A stretch of 64,000 nucleotides of DNA, taken from Diospyros lotus (lineage: Eukaryota; Streptophyta; Magnoliopsida; Ericales; Ebenaceae). Below the pieces are notes generated by a model, which saw only the letters and a list, made by a program, of their open reading frames with translations, did not search any database and was not told the DNA's origin. The translations under genes and the position numbers were made by a program. Positions 25,660 through 36,106 of the stretch are shown here, piece after piece. The first letter of the stretch is position 1; each line of letters opens with the position of its first letter. The stretch lies in NCBI RefSeq assembly GCF_014633365.1, contig NC_068339.1:14345925-14409924 (forward strand). Direction: 5' to 3'.

Positions 25660-26270
25660 CAACAGGCCGGCCCAATCACCTAAAGCCCATTAAGGCCAAG
25701 TTGAGCTCGTTAAAGCAAGTCCACACATCGCTAAAACCCGATCTTGAATCGCGGAATTAAGCAAGCTCCCAACGAGCTCCCAGTAATGCTTCCAACTTGC
25801 TAGCCTAGCCGTTCAGCTCGCCAGTCAAACTATTCAGCTCACATAACAACATTATTGCTGAATAATCGGAGACAGGGACTCATCTACTTTGTCTTATGCT
25901 AACCAGATCTCTGGTAATATGGAGCCCATTCCCAATTTTATGAAATTGATAAAGACATTTTGATCTCATAATATCATTTTTCTATTTTGAAAAATTATAC
26001 AATTGTAAACACCCCTCACTATAAATAGGGATCAAAAACACCATTGTAAGGAGGAGAACAACAACAATAACATACTGTTACTTTGTCAGAATACCTAGAG
26101 AACAGTCGTAGAGTAGGCATCGTTCTGACCGAACCATGTAAAATTTCCTTGTCTTTGCTTCTACTTAGTTCTTCTTCCTTGCTTTTGGGCTCATTTTCTC
26201 ATTGCGGACCTATGAATCACAGTCGGCTAATTCTGAACGTCGACAGGTACAAATTTAGTGTATTTGTGTG
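25660..26270 (+). repeat. Possible LTR of another element
   Basis: A TATA box (CTATAAATAGGG) at 26019-26030 is followed by a leader with CAACAACAATAACA and a T-rich polyadenylation-like stretch, as in U3-R-U5. No partner LTR, primer site or target duplication was found. Confidence 0.3.
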
Positions 26271-27054
26271 AGATATACTCAAGTAATTAATTACAAGATA
26301 AAATTTAAATTTATCTTCAATGTTGATTAAATTTTGTACAAATTTAATGTTTTGCTTTGGATAGAATCTGAGTTAGCTAGGGTTACCAAAACAAAAAAAA
26401 ACTAGTACAAAGATGTTAAGCATCATCATCATTTAGTTTTCACATTACTATGTCATTAACGTGGACGTTTTTTCTTTAAATAATAATATTTGGTCTAAAA
26501 ATGGTTGATTGCATTAGCTAGGTCGAGTAGGTGAAATGCCCCATTTATTCTTATTAATTGAATTGATATCATTTTTGGTATGTTACCGATTGAATTTATA
26601 ACTCTCACTAAGATTTGGATCTTGTTTCGAGTTGATCTGGCCTTGCTTTTTTGGTACATGCAAAACAAGAATGATTGTTCTAAGACTTGACTAGAATGAT
26701 GACACTTTGATACTTAACAAAAAATTCTGAAAATTGCTTATGAAAGGGTGAAATTAGTCTAGAATGTTATATTTTTTACTCACCTCTCAAGATTTTTACA
26801 TACTCTTTGGGTTGAGTTTTATGATGGAATTACGATAAGAATTAACTGATTCTGCCCATATTGTAGAGAATTAGTTTATTTCTTCTAGTTTCATGAGTTT
26901 GATAATAATTTGGAATGAGATTAGTGGATGAGTGTAGAATATCTTGTACCAGATTCATGGAGGTTAGGACATATGACATCGAGAAGACTCCAAATACCTA
27001 TCATGTGATTCTCTCTATTGGGATTGGATTTACCTGCTTTTGGCCTTCTAACCA
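26271..27054. other. Intergenic DNA left of the copia insertion
   Basis: AT-rich with no reading frame of note. It ends with the copia target duplication GGGTA at 27055-27059. Confidence 0.5.
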
Positions 27055-27059
27055 GGGTA

Positions 27060-27528
27060 TGTTAGATATAAATATCACAGTATATATATTAAACTCACAA
27101 ATCATATAAAACACTGATATCTATAAGAAGAAGAATACCTCTTAGCTCCATAACAGCGATCAAGAATCTTGTTTGCAATGGCCAGCACAAATGCACTGCA
27201 CCAAACCAGATCTTCTTCTTCTTCTCTACTATTATGCCTTAGACGGTGTAATAGATTGATTAGAGAGGAGAGGGGACCTAGCCATATATATATATATAGC
27301 CAATAGGGTTTTACCCATCACAAAACCCTATTGGGCCTACACTTATTTTACAAATCATATATGAATACAAATAGGCCTAAGCCCATTAAGGTGCACCAAG
27401 CCCAATGTCTAATTATGATCACATATAATCCATTTGGGCCTCCAGGCATTGTTAAGCTATAGCCCAACTAACTTTTTCTTAAAACAAGATCCAATTAATA
27501 TTGCACACATAATGGAAAAATTCTAACA
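27060..27528 (-). repeat. Copia 3' LTR
   Basis: It is 469 bp, starts TGTTAGATATAAATATCACA (plus strand) and ends TTCTAACA. It is nearly identical to 43091-43578 but lacks a roughly 19-22 bp segment near 27243 that the other LTR has. Confidence 0.92.
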
Positions 27529-28152
27529 TTCTCCCACTTGTGCAATATTAGTTGATGTCAATTTTTTTTTTTTTTTTTTTGAAATTGACTCTCCAGTTGG
27601 ACAACAAGTATTTGAAAACTTGAGTGGCCACTATTTTGAAAGTATAGCTTAACAGATAATCACCTTTAAACATGTTCCGTTCGACCTAATTACCAAAATT
27701 AGATCATAGCCGTCAAAATGTATCTATTTACATAAATTCGCACTATGGTCATAACTTTGGCAATTAAATTAACATGAACACAATATGATTTGAAAGTGTA
27801 GTACAGACAATAGCATACACCTTATATGATCTTCATGCCAAGTCTATATCAGTCCTTTAACTATCACTATCCATGAAAGCTGAATCTGAATGCCTTCAAT
27901 AGTGGTAAAAGAAACAAGCATAACAGCTCCAAAACATACAGTGATATCACCAATCTAATATCATGAAAAGATACATCAACATGCATATGACTTTAAAAAT
28001 TTAACATGGATCCATGGAACAAAAATAATCGATCTCATTACATAACAGTGATTGGGAGTAACAGTTCAATAAAATAACAACTCCCACTAATCAAGCACAT
28101 CAAAAGACTCTAAAATCCCCATATTAACAACGTGCCTTTTAAAATCAATAGG

Positions 28153-28771
28153 TCAAAGTCCTTTGGTTAACGGATCAGCAACCATAACTTGAGTATTTAT
28201 GTGTTCCACAATAATATCACCTCTCTTGACCATGTCTCTGACTGAAAGATACTTGATCTCTATGTGTTTGGAACCACTAGAACTTTTATTGTTTATAGTG
28301 AAGAAAACTGCAGCACTATTGTCACAATAAATTTTGATTGGCCTTGAGATGGAATCAACAATCAAAAGCCCAGAAATGAAGTTCTTCAACCACATAGCCT
28401 GTGATCCCCCTCCGTAACATGCTACAAACTCTGCTTGCATAGTAGATGAAGCTACAAGTGTTTGTTTTGCACTTTTCCATGAAATTGCCCCACCAGCTAA
28501 CATGAAAACATATCCAGAAGTGGATTTTCTTTCATCAGGACACCCTGCAAAATCTGCATCTGTGTACCCAACCACCTCAAGGTGATCAACTTTTCTATAC
28601 ACTAGCATAAAATCCTTTGTTCTTTGCACGTATCTCATAACTTTCTTTGCCAACACCCAATGCTCAGGCCCAGGATTAGAAGAAAATCTCCCCAACACAC
28701 TAACTGCAAAAGCAATATCGGGCCTAGTACAAACTTGAGCATACATCAAGCTTCCAACAGCACTAGCATAA
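28153..28771 (-). pseudogene. Copia RT end and RNase H, separated from the rest of pol
   Basis: The frame from 28749 reads YAQVCTRPDIAFAVSVLGR, then YTDADFAGCPDERKSTSGYV, ASSTMQAEFVA and IYCDNSAAV, ending ADPLTKGL and a stop. The acidic RNase H residues (D in TDADFAG, E in AEFVA, D in CDNSA) are present. This is the C-terminus of the polyprotein whose upstream part ends at 38118. The CATAA target duplication falls inside a codon pair, and removing the nested element restores the frame across the junction. Confidence 0.92.
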
Positions 28772-30831
28772 TGGCTGCACTCTCACCCTGCAATTAAAAC
28801 ATAATAAGAACAAATCATAATAAAACTTTTATATTTTTTTTTATTTTAGTGAGAGGATTATACTCGCCAGTGTACGAGTGCAGTTGTAGTCCAAATTTAA
28901 ATTTATATTTTTTGGATGAATCCAGGTCGTCCACTGAGAGATTTATTTATGGCAAAAGAAAAAGAATGTCACACACACGCACACGCATTTGGACAAATTG
29001 GCAACAATGTTTTTTTATGAGTTTTTTTAGACAACAGATACTAGAAAATAAAGTAAGGCAGAAATTGAAATAAACATTAAACGTAAAAATATGAATTTGG
29101 ATAGTGCTTGAGTTAAGACAATTTCAATACCAACACGTTGATTCCCAAATTTTAGCATAAAAAATTAGCAACATTAATTTAATTTCAGATATGAGGGTTT
29201 GTTATTAAATGCAATTAGAGATGATGATAGTTCTAGGTTAAGCAATCCCCATACATGATATGCGAGATTCTAATTTAAGCAACCACCATAAATCCAATTG
29301 CAATTAATACACAAAACAACTAAATTAATCATCTGGGTTTAGGTATGATAGCGTTTCCAGTTCTAGTAACTCTCATACATGGCATGAAAGCTCTAAGTTA
29401 GGCTTACGCTCCAATCCAAACCTAGTGATTTTTTAATAATTAATACACACTCATACTGAAATTTAAATTAATGTTACTTATTTAAAGCGCAGCTTTTTTT
29501 GGGAATCATTGGCATTGGACACTGTCCTTGCCTTAACCCAAGATTAGATTTAACTACTCATTTTTATTTGAAAGTTAATTGACAGAAATTTAAATGATGT
29601 AATTTAAATAACAGAATTTAAATGACAAAAAATTTAAAGGCATAAACTAACCGGCCATTTAGGCGGTGGATAATTAAATGACAAGAATTAAAATTGCAGA
29701 AATTTAAAGGCATAAACTAACCGGCCATTTAGGCGGTGAATAATTAAATGACAAGAATTAAAATTGCAGAAATTTAAAGGCACAAATTAACCGGCCATTT
29801 AGGCGGTGAATAATAAAGTAATAATAAATGACATAAGAATTTAAAAGAAGAAAGAAAAAAAATAAGATTATAAGAGAAAGTACTAAAGAAAATGAGAAAG
29901 AACAAGAACAATTCTCAAAGAGAGAATTATAAGGAAACAACTAAACTTTTATTCAAGAATAATAATCACACTTACAAATGCAATCAAGTGATCTATTTAT
30001 AGGCCACAAGATGCAATACAAACCACACAATTTCAATTATTCAACTAGACATAATTATATCTAATGGGCACTCACACACATAAAGTTAAATGGATTTTAG
30101 CTATAATACACACCTAATATTAAATGGATTTTAGCTAAAATACATACCTAATAAAGCACTCATAAAGTTAAATGGATTTTAGCTATAATATCCACCTAAT
30201 AGTTAAATAGATTTTAGCTAAAAAACACACCTAATAAAGCTCTCAAATAAAAATAGATTTCTATAAATTGGTTTTTAATCTTTATTAGGATTAAAAATAA
30301 TTCTTGGGCCTTCTCCAAATAATATCTTCCATGGATTGCTCAAATTGGGCCTTAATTCTTCATGGGCTTGAATTCTTCATGGACTTTAATTTTTCATGGA
30401 CTTGATTTCTTCATAGGTTTGATTTCTTCATGGATTTGAATTCTTCATGGACTTGATTTCTTCATGGATTTGAATTCTTCATGGACTTTAAGTCTTCATG
30501 GGCTTGAATTCTTCATGCCTAAAAAAAATAAAAATAATTTAATGTTATTAATAAATTATATATTATATATATGTATTACACATGGCACATATATATATTA
30601 GATTAGATTATATATATATATATATTACATGCATGCATATAATGATGTATATGTATTATATATAATTTTATATATTATTATTATTTACTTTAGAACTTCA
30701 TTTCATTCATCTTTCAATTTAAACTTGCATATAACCATAAAATATATATTAATATCTAATTTAAACCATTTTTAAGATCAAAAGAAGGGTATAATTATAA
30801 CAAATTTTTTATAAAATTAACCACTAATCAT
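28772..30831 (-). repeat. 3' LTR of the chimeric element
   Basis: It starts TGGCTGCACTCTCACC and ends CCACTAATCA (plus strand). A minus-strand TATA box (GGCCTATAAATAG) lies near 29992-30004. It contains one more copy than the other LTR of a roughly 49-bp unit, TTAAATGGATTTTAGCTA.. (30087-30240), which explains the 49-bp length difference. It also has runs of TTCTTCATGGACTTGAA-like repeats at 30355-30515. Confidence 0.93.
29631..29818. repeat. Three tandem 70-bp repeats inside the LTR
   Basis: Units start at 29631, 29701 and 29771 with AATTTAAAGGCATAAACTAA then CCGGCCATTTAGGCGGTG. The last unit is partial. The same triplet is present in the other LTR at about 36963-37150. Confidence 0.9.
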
Positions 30832-30846
30832 ACCCCCCAACTTAAA
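30832..30846 (-). other. Polypurine tract of the chimeric element
   Basis: On the minus strand it reads TTTAAGTTGGGGGGTA immediately before the 3' LTR (TGATTAGTGG). Confidence 0.7.
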
Positions 30847-32400
30847 CATTGCTAGTCCCTTAGCAATCAGACTATACACATGCCAAGCTTTAATAACTGT
30901 ATGAATGTAAAAATTTCAAATTCGAAACCGAAATACATAAAATTGAATAAATAATTTAGCATTCTAAATCAGATTTTTGGTTAAAGGTCATATAATCTCA
31001 GGAATGGAAATTAGGATAACCAACACACAGACTTACTCCCTCGAAGTTTTGACTTCAAATCTTACTATGGATTTTTTCTCCAATAAAAAGGATTCCTCAG
31101 GTGTACACACAAGGGGGTGCACCGTTATAAGAGTAAATGCAGAACAAGTTCAAAACTCGGTGCCATCCCAAATACAAGGAACGTATTTTCATGAAAGAAC
31201 AAGGAAATTGACATAGCTTCATGATTGGAATAATGCTCTAGATGAGTAACTTCTGAATTTAAACATGATTCCCTACTCCAAACTCGAATTCTGAGATCAC
31301 ATGATTTATAGCATCAACAGGGACCAGACTGGATTGTAATGGGGCTATAAGGTTAATACGGGTTGTCAAAGAAAATGTAGAGTGTGCAAAGGGTGTGTCG
31401 GGATTTTTTTTTTTTTTTAGCATTTATTTTGAAACAGTTATGCTGAATAGCTAAGAGAATTTGCCCTTTTTTTTTTCTTTTTCTCTTTAAATATGAAAAT
31501 AGAAAGACAGATTAATTCCCAAAATCACACCAGGTTGGATAAAATTCATATGGTTATGGGTTAACCGAGAGTAACGAAAGAAATTGTACTACAAATGGCT
31601 CAAATGGGATAGCAATGGAGGTTAATTTAAAGAAAGAAAAAGGTTTAATAGGCTCAAACTGAAAGAAATTGATCCCCCTATCATGCTTCTCAGTCATCTA
31701 AGTCGAAGTTTGAAACCAGTCAAATTCATCCGCTATCATACTAGACATTCAAAGCGAATTGATATTTTGAAGCCATTGAAAAGATAAGATAAACAAGAGA
31801 GCATATTTAGAGTAAGTGTTATTTCACTCAGAATTAATGGTTATTAGGCTCAAACACTTACTTGGGTAATAGTCTCCACTTCTGTTGAGGGATCATACAA
31901 TGTATTAATCAGCTAATTACTATTACCTTTGACTTTATGACCGATAACCAATTTTTAAATTTTGAATCCCCGATGAATGCAAATTACTTATTCTAATGCA
32001 CATACGTTTTCAAATAAGAAATCAATGCATCCATGTTTCGTATTGCAAACTTAACCGGCTATCAGTGCATAACTTCAAAACTTTAGGAATAGCATTATTT
32101 AAAACCCTTTTTTTTTTTTTTTAATAAGAGCAAATAAAGATAATCAATTCACACAAGACAACAAACTAGCAATAGCAAACTCACAGTTAAATATGAACCA
32201 AATAATTCATAACTAAACCTTACACCCCCTAACTTGAATTGCAGTAATAAATTAGGGTTGTTAAGAATACCTGTAACTCCACAAGTCCATAGATTTGCTG
32301 TGAACTGCTAAAACTTAAACAACAAATGAGCACACCATATATATATATATTTATATTTTCACACCAAAATAAAAATTTCATGCAAGTCATAAGATAAGCA
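30847..32400. other. Non-coding 3' internal region of the chimeric element
   Basis: A long stretch without a convincing ORF. It has a poly-T run near 31409-31422 and T-rich stretches at 31468 and 32107-32122. A long non-coding region before the 3' LTR is usual for Athila/Tat-type elements. Confidence 0.5.
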
Positions 32401-32402
32401 AA

Positions 32403-32589
32403 ATGCATCTCAAGAGTACAAAAAGTACTCCTTACTCAGCCACCTTATCAAAGACTTTGCTAACAGCATTCCACAGTTTTGTTTTTTTTTGTTTTTTTTT
32501 TTTAAAGAACACAACCAAGAAAAATCCTGTAAGGTGTACAATAACTAGATGCGTCTCAAGAGTACAAAAAGTACTCCTTACTCAGCCAT
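32403..32589. repeat. Two copies of a ~41-bp segment also found in the virus-like ORF
   Basis: ATGCATCTCAAGAGTACAAA (32403-32443) and ATGCGTCTCAAGAGTACAAA (32549-32589) both continue AAGTACTCCTTACTCAGCCA. A third, longer version (33585-33636) lies inside the virus-like ORF. The two copies lie just downstream of the LOG stop codon in transcript sense. Confidence 0.75.
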
Positions 32590-32607
32590 CTTAATAAAGA
32601 GCATTTC

Positions 32608-33267
32608 TCACAGTGATAAATCTAAATTAATCGGACCCCTTTGGCGCTTGTTACTAATTGTCTTAGACCAGTCTATCCGAGGCTCATGAGGATCGTACTG
32701 TGGAACATAAGCATGTAATTTCTCTAGCAGCTTATCAATGGTGGATGCAGAAATGAGAATTTTTCTTGCTGAACGAGAAATGAACTGTTGGTCCACAGCC
32801 TGATCAAAAAAAGAGAGTAACCCATCGAAAAAATGGTTAACATTTAAAAGTCAAATGGGTTTGGTATGGAGATTACTCTTGGCCCAGGAGATTATACAAA
32901 AGATTTCTTCAAGTGTTCCAAAACCTCCTGGTAAAGCAATGAAGGCATCTGACTGATAAATCTTACAAGCCATGCGCTTAGACATAGAAGTCGTTTCTAT
33001 AAGTTGACCGCGTGTAATCCCGGAAATATGTGGTTCAGCTAAAGGGATTGGCATTACACCTACCACAGATGAATTTTTAAGATGTACAGCTTGTGAAACA
33101 TAACCATTCAATCCACGACTTCCCCCTCCATATACCAAATTAATTTTTTTCTCTCCTAATTTTTTACCAAGTTCGCTCGCTGCAAGTGCGTAACAAATAT
33201 CGCTCCCAAGTTGAGAGCCACAAAGTACACATATGGTATTGATTCGACGAACTAACTGGCCTTCCAT
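32608..33267 (-). pseudogene. Intronless retrocopy of a LOG cytokinin-activating gene, one nonsense codon
   Basis: LOG enzymes hydrolyse cytokinin riboside 5'-monophosphates to free cytokinin bases in the cytosol. The frame from ATG 33267 runs 219 codons to a stop at 32608, the normal LOG length, with one internal TGA at codon 139 (32853-32851) in place of the Gly after KPI. Visible: GGGSRGLNG (48-56; family GGGSVGLMG), R98, and PGGFGTLEE (113-121) with Glu121. The residue after R98 is Met where plant LOGs usually have Lys. Known plant LOG genes contain several introns; here none interrupts the frame, which points to an mRNA-derived copy. It lies in the same direction as the element. A GTGAGC...TTTTCAG stretch at about 33390-33290 just upstream may be a retained or relic 5' UTR intron. 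Identification is firm; function as encoded is doubtful. Confidence 0.88.
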
Positions 33268-33434
33268 GTTTGTTCCTTTTGTATATCCTGAAAAGAAGTT
33301 TGGCGATCAAAAGTAGCTATACAACAATTCAACAAGAAATAAATACAAACAAAAATCATGCGTATGTATAAGTAGTTGTGATTGTGGCTCACATCTTCCT
33401 CTGGTTTTACGTCTAGAAACGGCTTAAACACTTT

Positions 33435-33980
33435 CTATGAAGCGGGGATAAGCTTCCCATCCAATTTTCTTATAGATTGGCAAACAGGGTCGTTTTTAGT
33501 CAGATTCCCAAGACTATAGCGTTGGTGATCACTTCTGAACTGGGTCCATAAAGCAAGAAGTTCTCTTTGCACTATTCCACATGGATGCGTCTCAAGAGTC
33601 AATCGGATATCATCCAAAGACTCCTTACTCAGTCCATCCTTTATGAAACTAATTTTATCTTCTCAATTTATGGACGTAAACCCCACAGATTTGCATCGTG
33701 TGTTACAGGTCCATCGAGCACATTTGTAACAACCATTCACTCTTTTCGCTCTTCTTTTCTTCGCAAAACTACTCTTGCCTAGGCCTGGAAAATGCTTAAA
33801 ACTAGGTGAAGTTTCACCAGCTAATCGAACTTTTGCTTCGATTAGCCAACGAATATCTTTAGGGATGTTATTACGCATCAACAGCCAAAGTCTTTCACAC
33901 CTAGCAGCATAATTTTTTTTCAAATCATTCTGCGGGAGAGATGGATAGTACTTGTGAATTTTTGAGAGATAAAGATCCAT
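33435..33980 (-). pseudogene. Virus-like basic cysteine-cluster ORF (carlavirus-type nucleic-acid-binding protein relic)
   Basis: The frame starts at ATG 33980 and runs 105 codons to a TGA at 33665-33663. It then stays open in the same frame to 33435 (181 sense positions plus one internal stop). Residues 65-97 hold PGLGKSSF, a basic run (K74-R80) and a cysteine cluster C84-x2-C87-x4-C92-x3-C96. A basic stretch directly before a small zinc-finger-like cluster, in a protein of about this size, is the layout of the nucleic-acid-binding (silencing-suppressor) proteins of carlaviruses in Betaflexiviridae. The cluster spacing is shorter than usual and the last 75 residues are unrecognised. It could instead be an unknown host or element protein. 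No other viral gene is nearby. Confidence 0.45.
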
Positions 33981-33984
33981 TTTT

Positions 33985-34445
33985 TTTTTTAAAAAAAAAA
34001 TTATACTAAGAAGAAAGTAAAGAACTATAAACTTTACAAAAGGGATGAGAGTACCTGATCGCAGAATAATACAAAGGAGAGAAGATTGAGCTAAAGAGGG
34101 GTGACTTGCCTCATACAGATATGGAGTCTCTTATAGAGCAATGGGCATCACTATTCTACACTCGACTCGAGGCATGCCATAATTGCACCGTCAGACTTGA
34201 CGTCGTTTAGCGTCTCATTTTTCAACATTTGGCAGTGTGCCTTTTTTTTTTTTCAACGCTCGGCGCCTCTGTTTTCAACATTTTGCAGTGTGCCTTCTTT
34301 CTTTATAGGGCAGTGTGATTGCACTGCCCAAGAAAAGATGGCTACCACCAGCGTCAATTCTGTCTCTCTCAATTCAATTTTTTTTAATTAATTTTGTTTT
34401 AATTTTTGTTTTTTTTTTGTTTTAGGTAAAATTTTGTAGACATCT
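33985..34445. other. Non-coding spacer of the chimeric element
   Basis: It holds an A/T homopolymer tract (33980-34002) and a near-duplicate phrase TTCAACATTTGGCAGTGTGC (34221) / TTCAACATTTTGCAGTGTGC (34273). No open frame is supported. Confidence 0.5.
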
Positions 34446-34461
34446 TACCCCCCAACTTAAA
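34446..34461 (-). other. Second polypurine-tract-like motif
   Basis: On the minus strand it reads TTTAAGTTGGGGGGTA, the same core as the tract next to the 3' LTR at 30832. It is preceded by GAGGACAATGTGCAA, a phrase usually seen near the coding end of Athila/Tat elements. Confidence 0.65.
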
Positions 34462-34628
34462 TTGCACATTGTCCTCAATTGGCAATAAAAGGATAGAAGA
34501 TAGGCATACCTGGCGGTCTTCAATACATAAACTCATATGGAGAAATTTTATTTAGACTGCACATAGAGAAACACTAGTTAAGTAATGCAGAAAAGGAACA
34601 ACTTATATGTATATATAAAATTATTTTA

Positions 34629-35363
34629 TTATATTTTTATTTTTATTTTTTTTAAATTTTTTTTTCTTTTCTTCCAATTAAGGATCAAATGAGTTATTGC
34701 CCACCTAATCGTATAATATCTCCCATTCACTACACCACTTTTAAAGTTATTTTCAAAATTATATAAATTGATTTTTCTCATGAATGCACATATATATTTT
34801 GAAAATATATCGTCCGGAGGTGTTGGTTTTATTATATTCGCGTATGGCATATTAATTTGCACAAACATCTCACACGTGTTTGGTTTAATTTGATCCTCAA
34901 TAATATCGACTAACCTAAAAGATAGAAATTGAGGGGTAAATGTGGATAAACTTATGATTTTTTCATATTTTGGCTCTCGAATTTTATCCTCTTCTTCCTC
35001 CCAGGTTTCTTCTTTTCTTACATCATTTTGGTCTTTTTCTTCCTCCAAGGCTTCATTGACATCTACCTCACTGTGATCAACCACTCTCTCTTCTTGCACC
35101 AAAGGGTGTACTGTCCTAGGGGCATCAAGTTTCTCAATTATTTCTCCATTCCTTAAGACAGTCACTCCTATGTCCTGCTCCTGACTTTCACTTTTGATGA
35201 TGGGTTTTATTAATGGGATTTGGAGTGAGTTGGGATGGACAGGCTCTGACATGCTCAAAGTCTGTGTTAGCTGTGTCAATTGGTTCCTAATGTCCTCTGT
35301 AACTCTAATGGTATGTTCTTGACATTTGGACATTTGTGTAAAAATTTCCATTTGGCCTTGCAT
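34629..35363 (-). pseudogene. Gag/protease-region remnant of an Athila/Tat-like element
   Basis: A 244-codon frame. It shows an amphipathic N-terminus (TEDIRNQLTQLTQTL), VTVLRNGEIIEK (compare the LRSGK phrase of Athila/Tat gag-pol), a long acidic stretch rich in E and D (residues about 90-135), then CEMFVQINMPYANI (compare the INIPF phrase). The last 30 residues run into poly-K, a sign that the original frame is lost. No protease catalytic triad is seen. It may still give a Gag-like protein, but not an enzyme. Confidence 0.55.
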
Positions 35364-35482
35364 AAATAGATTGAAGGTATCTTCTAATGAACTCCCATGA
35401 GGGGGTTGATATGCATCGAATGTAGACCCTTCATTCGTTTGAAATGATTGAAGCTGGGAAAGGAAGTGCTCATGTGGTTGGG

Positions 35483-35809
35483 CTACAAAATCATTTTCCT
35501 ATGAGAAATTTGGATGAAAGTGTGAATTAAGGTGATATGCATCAAAGTCCGAATGGTAGTTTTCCTCATGGTTCTGGTAATACATTCCCTCATAGTTGTG
35601 TGTGTGTGTGTGTAACTGGATTGACCATACAATACCTCCTTAAAAGCAGGTATTATAGGGCAGTCATCCGTTAAATGAGCTGAAGTCTCACACACAGCAC
35701 ACCAAACCTCAATTTCATGGTAAGTGGGTAACAAATGGGTAGTGTCTGGTTGCAAATCAAAAGTGGTTTGCCTAAGAGGGTATAGATAATCTTTAAGAGG
35801 TCTAGACAA
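35483..35809 (-). pseudogene. Zinc-knuckle gag fragment
   Basis: The frame includes WCAVCETSAHLTDDCPIIPA, a CCHC knuckle (C-x2-C-x4-H-x4-C), followed by KEVLYGQSS, as in plant gypsy gag. The rest (YTHTHTT...) is low complexity arising from a TG/CA microsatellite at 35600-35618. It is separated from the 35363 ORF by stops. Confidence 0.6.
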
Positions 35810-36083
35810 ATCAGATTCAAAATGATAATTTTCATCATGATAAGTATCTTAAGCAGACAGATTGTAGTAATTTTGAGACATGAGTGTAAAGTTGACAATT
35901 CAATTGCAGGTAAAGACTCAGAATGATATGAAAATACTGTTTCAAAATGCTACCTGATCTCAGTCTCATATACAATGCACAAACAAAAATAAAGTAAAAG
36001 AGAAATAGAGTTACCGATTTTATCAAGAGATGCTTATTCTTTTATTTATTTTTTATTTTTTTCTTTTTGTTTTTGCCTTAATC

Positions 36084-36101
36084 TCCCCGGCAACGGCGCC
36101 A
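36084..36101 (-). other. Primer binding site, tRNA-Asp type
   Basis: On the minus strand it reads TGGCGCCGTTGCCGGGGA, complementary to the 3' end of plant tRNA-Asp(GUC). It lies 5 nt inside the 5' LTR (36107). Confidence 0.92.
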
Positions 36102-36106
36102 AAATT

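Noticed and set aside
28849..29073. 74-codon ORF, repeated almost identically at 36184-36408
   Set aside because: Both are in the two LTRs of the same element. The duplication comes from the LTR pair, and no protein family is recognised.
33663..33980. Cysteine cluster as an ordinary retroelement CCHC knuckle
   Set aside because: The spacing is C-x2-C-x4-C-x3-C with no histidine at the CCHC position, and the element already has a proper CCHC knuckle at 35.7 kb.
35483..35600. THTHTT-rich end of the zinc-knuckle ORF as a functional domain
   Set aside because: It is translated from a TG/CA microsatellite.
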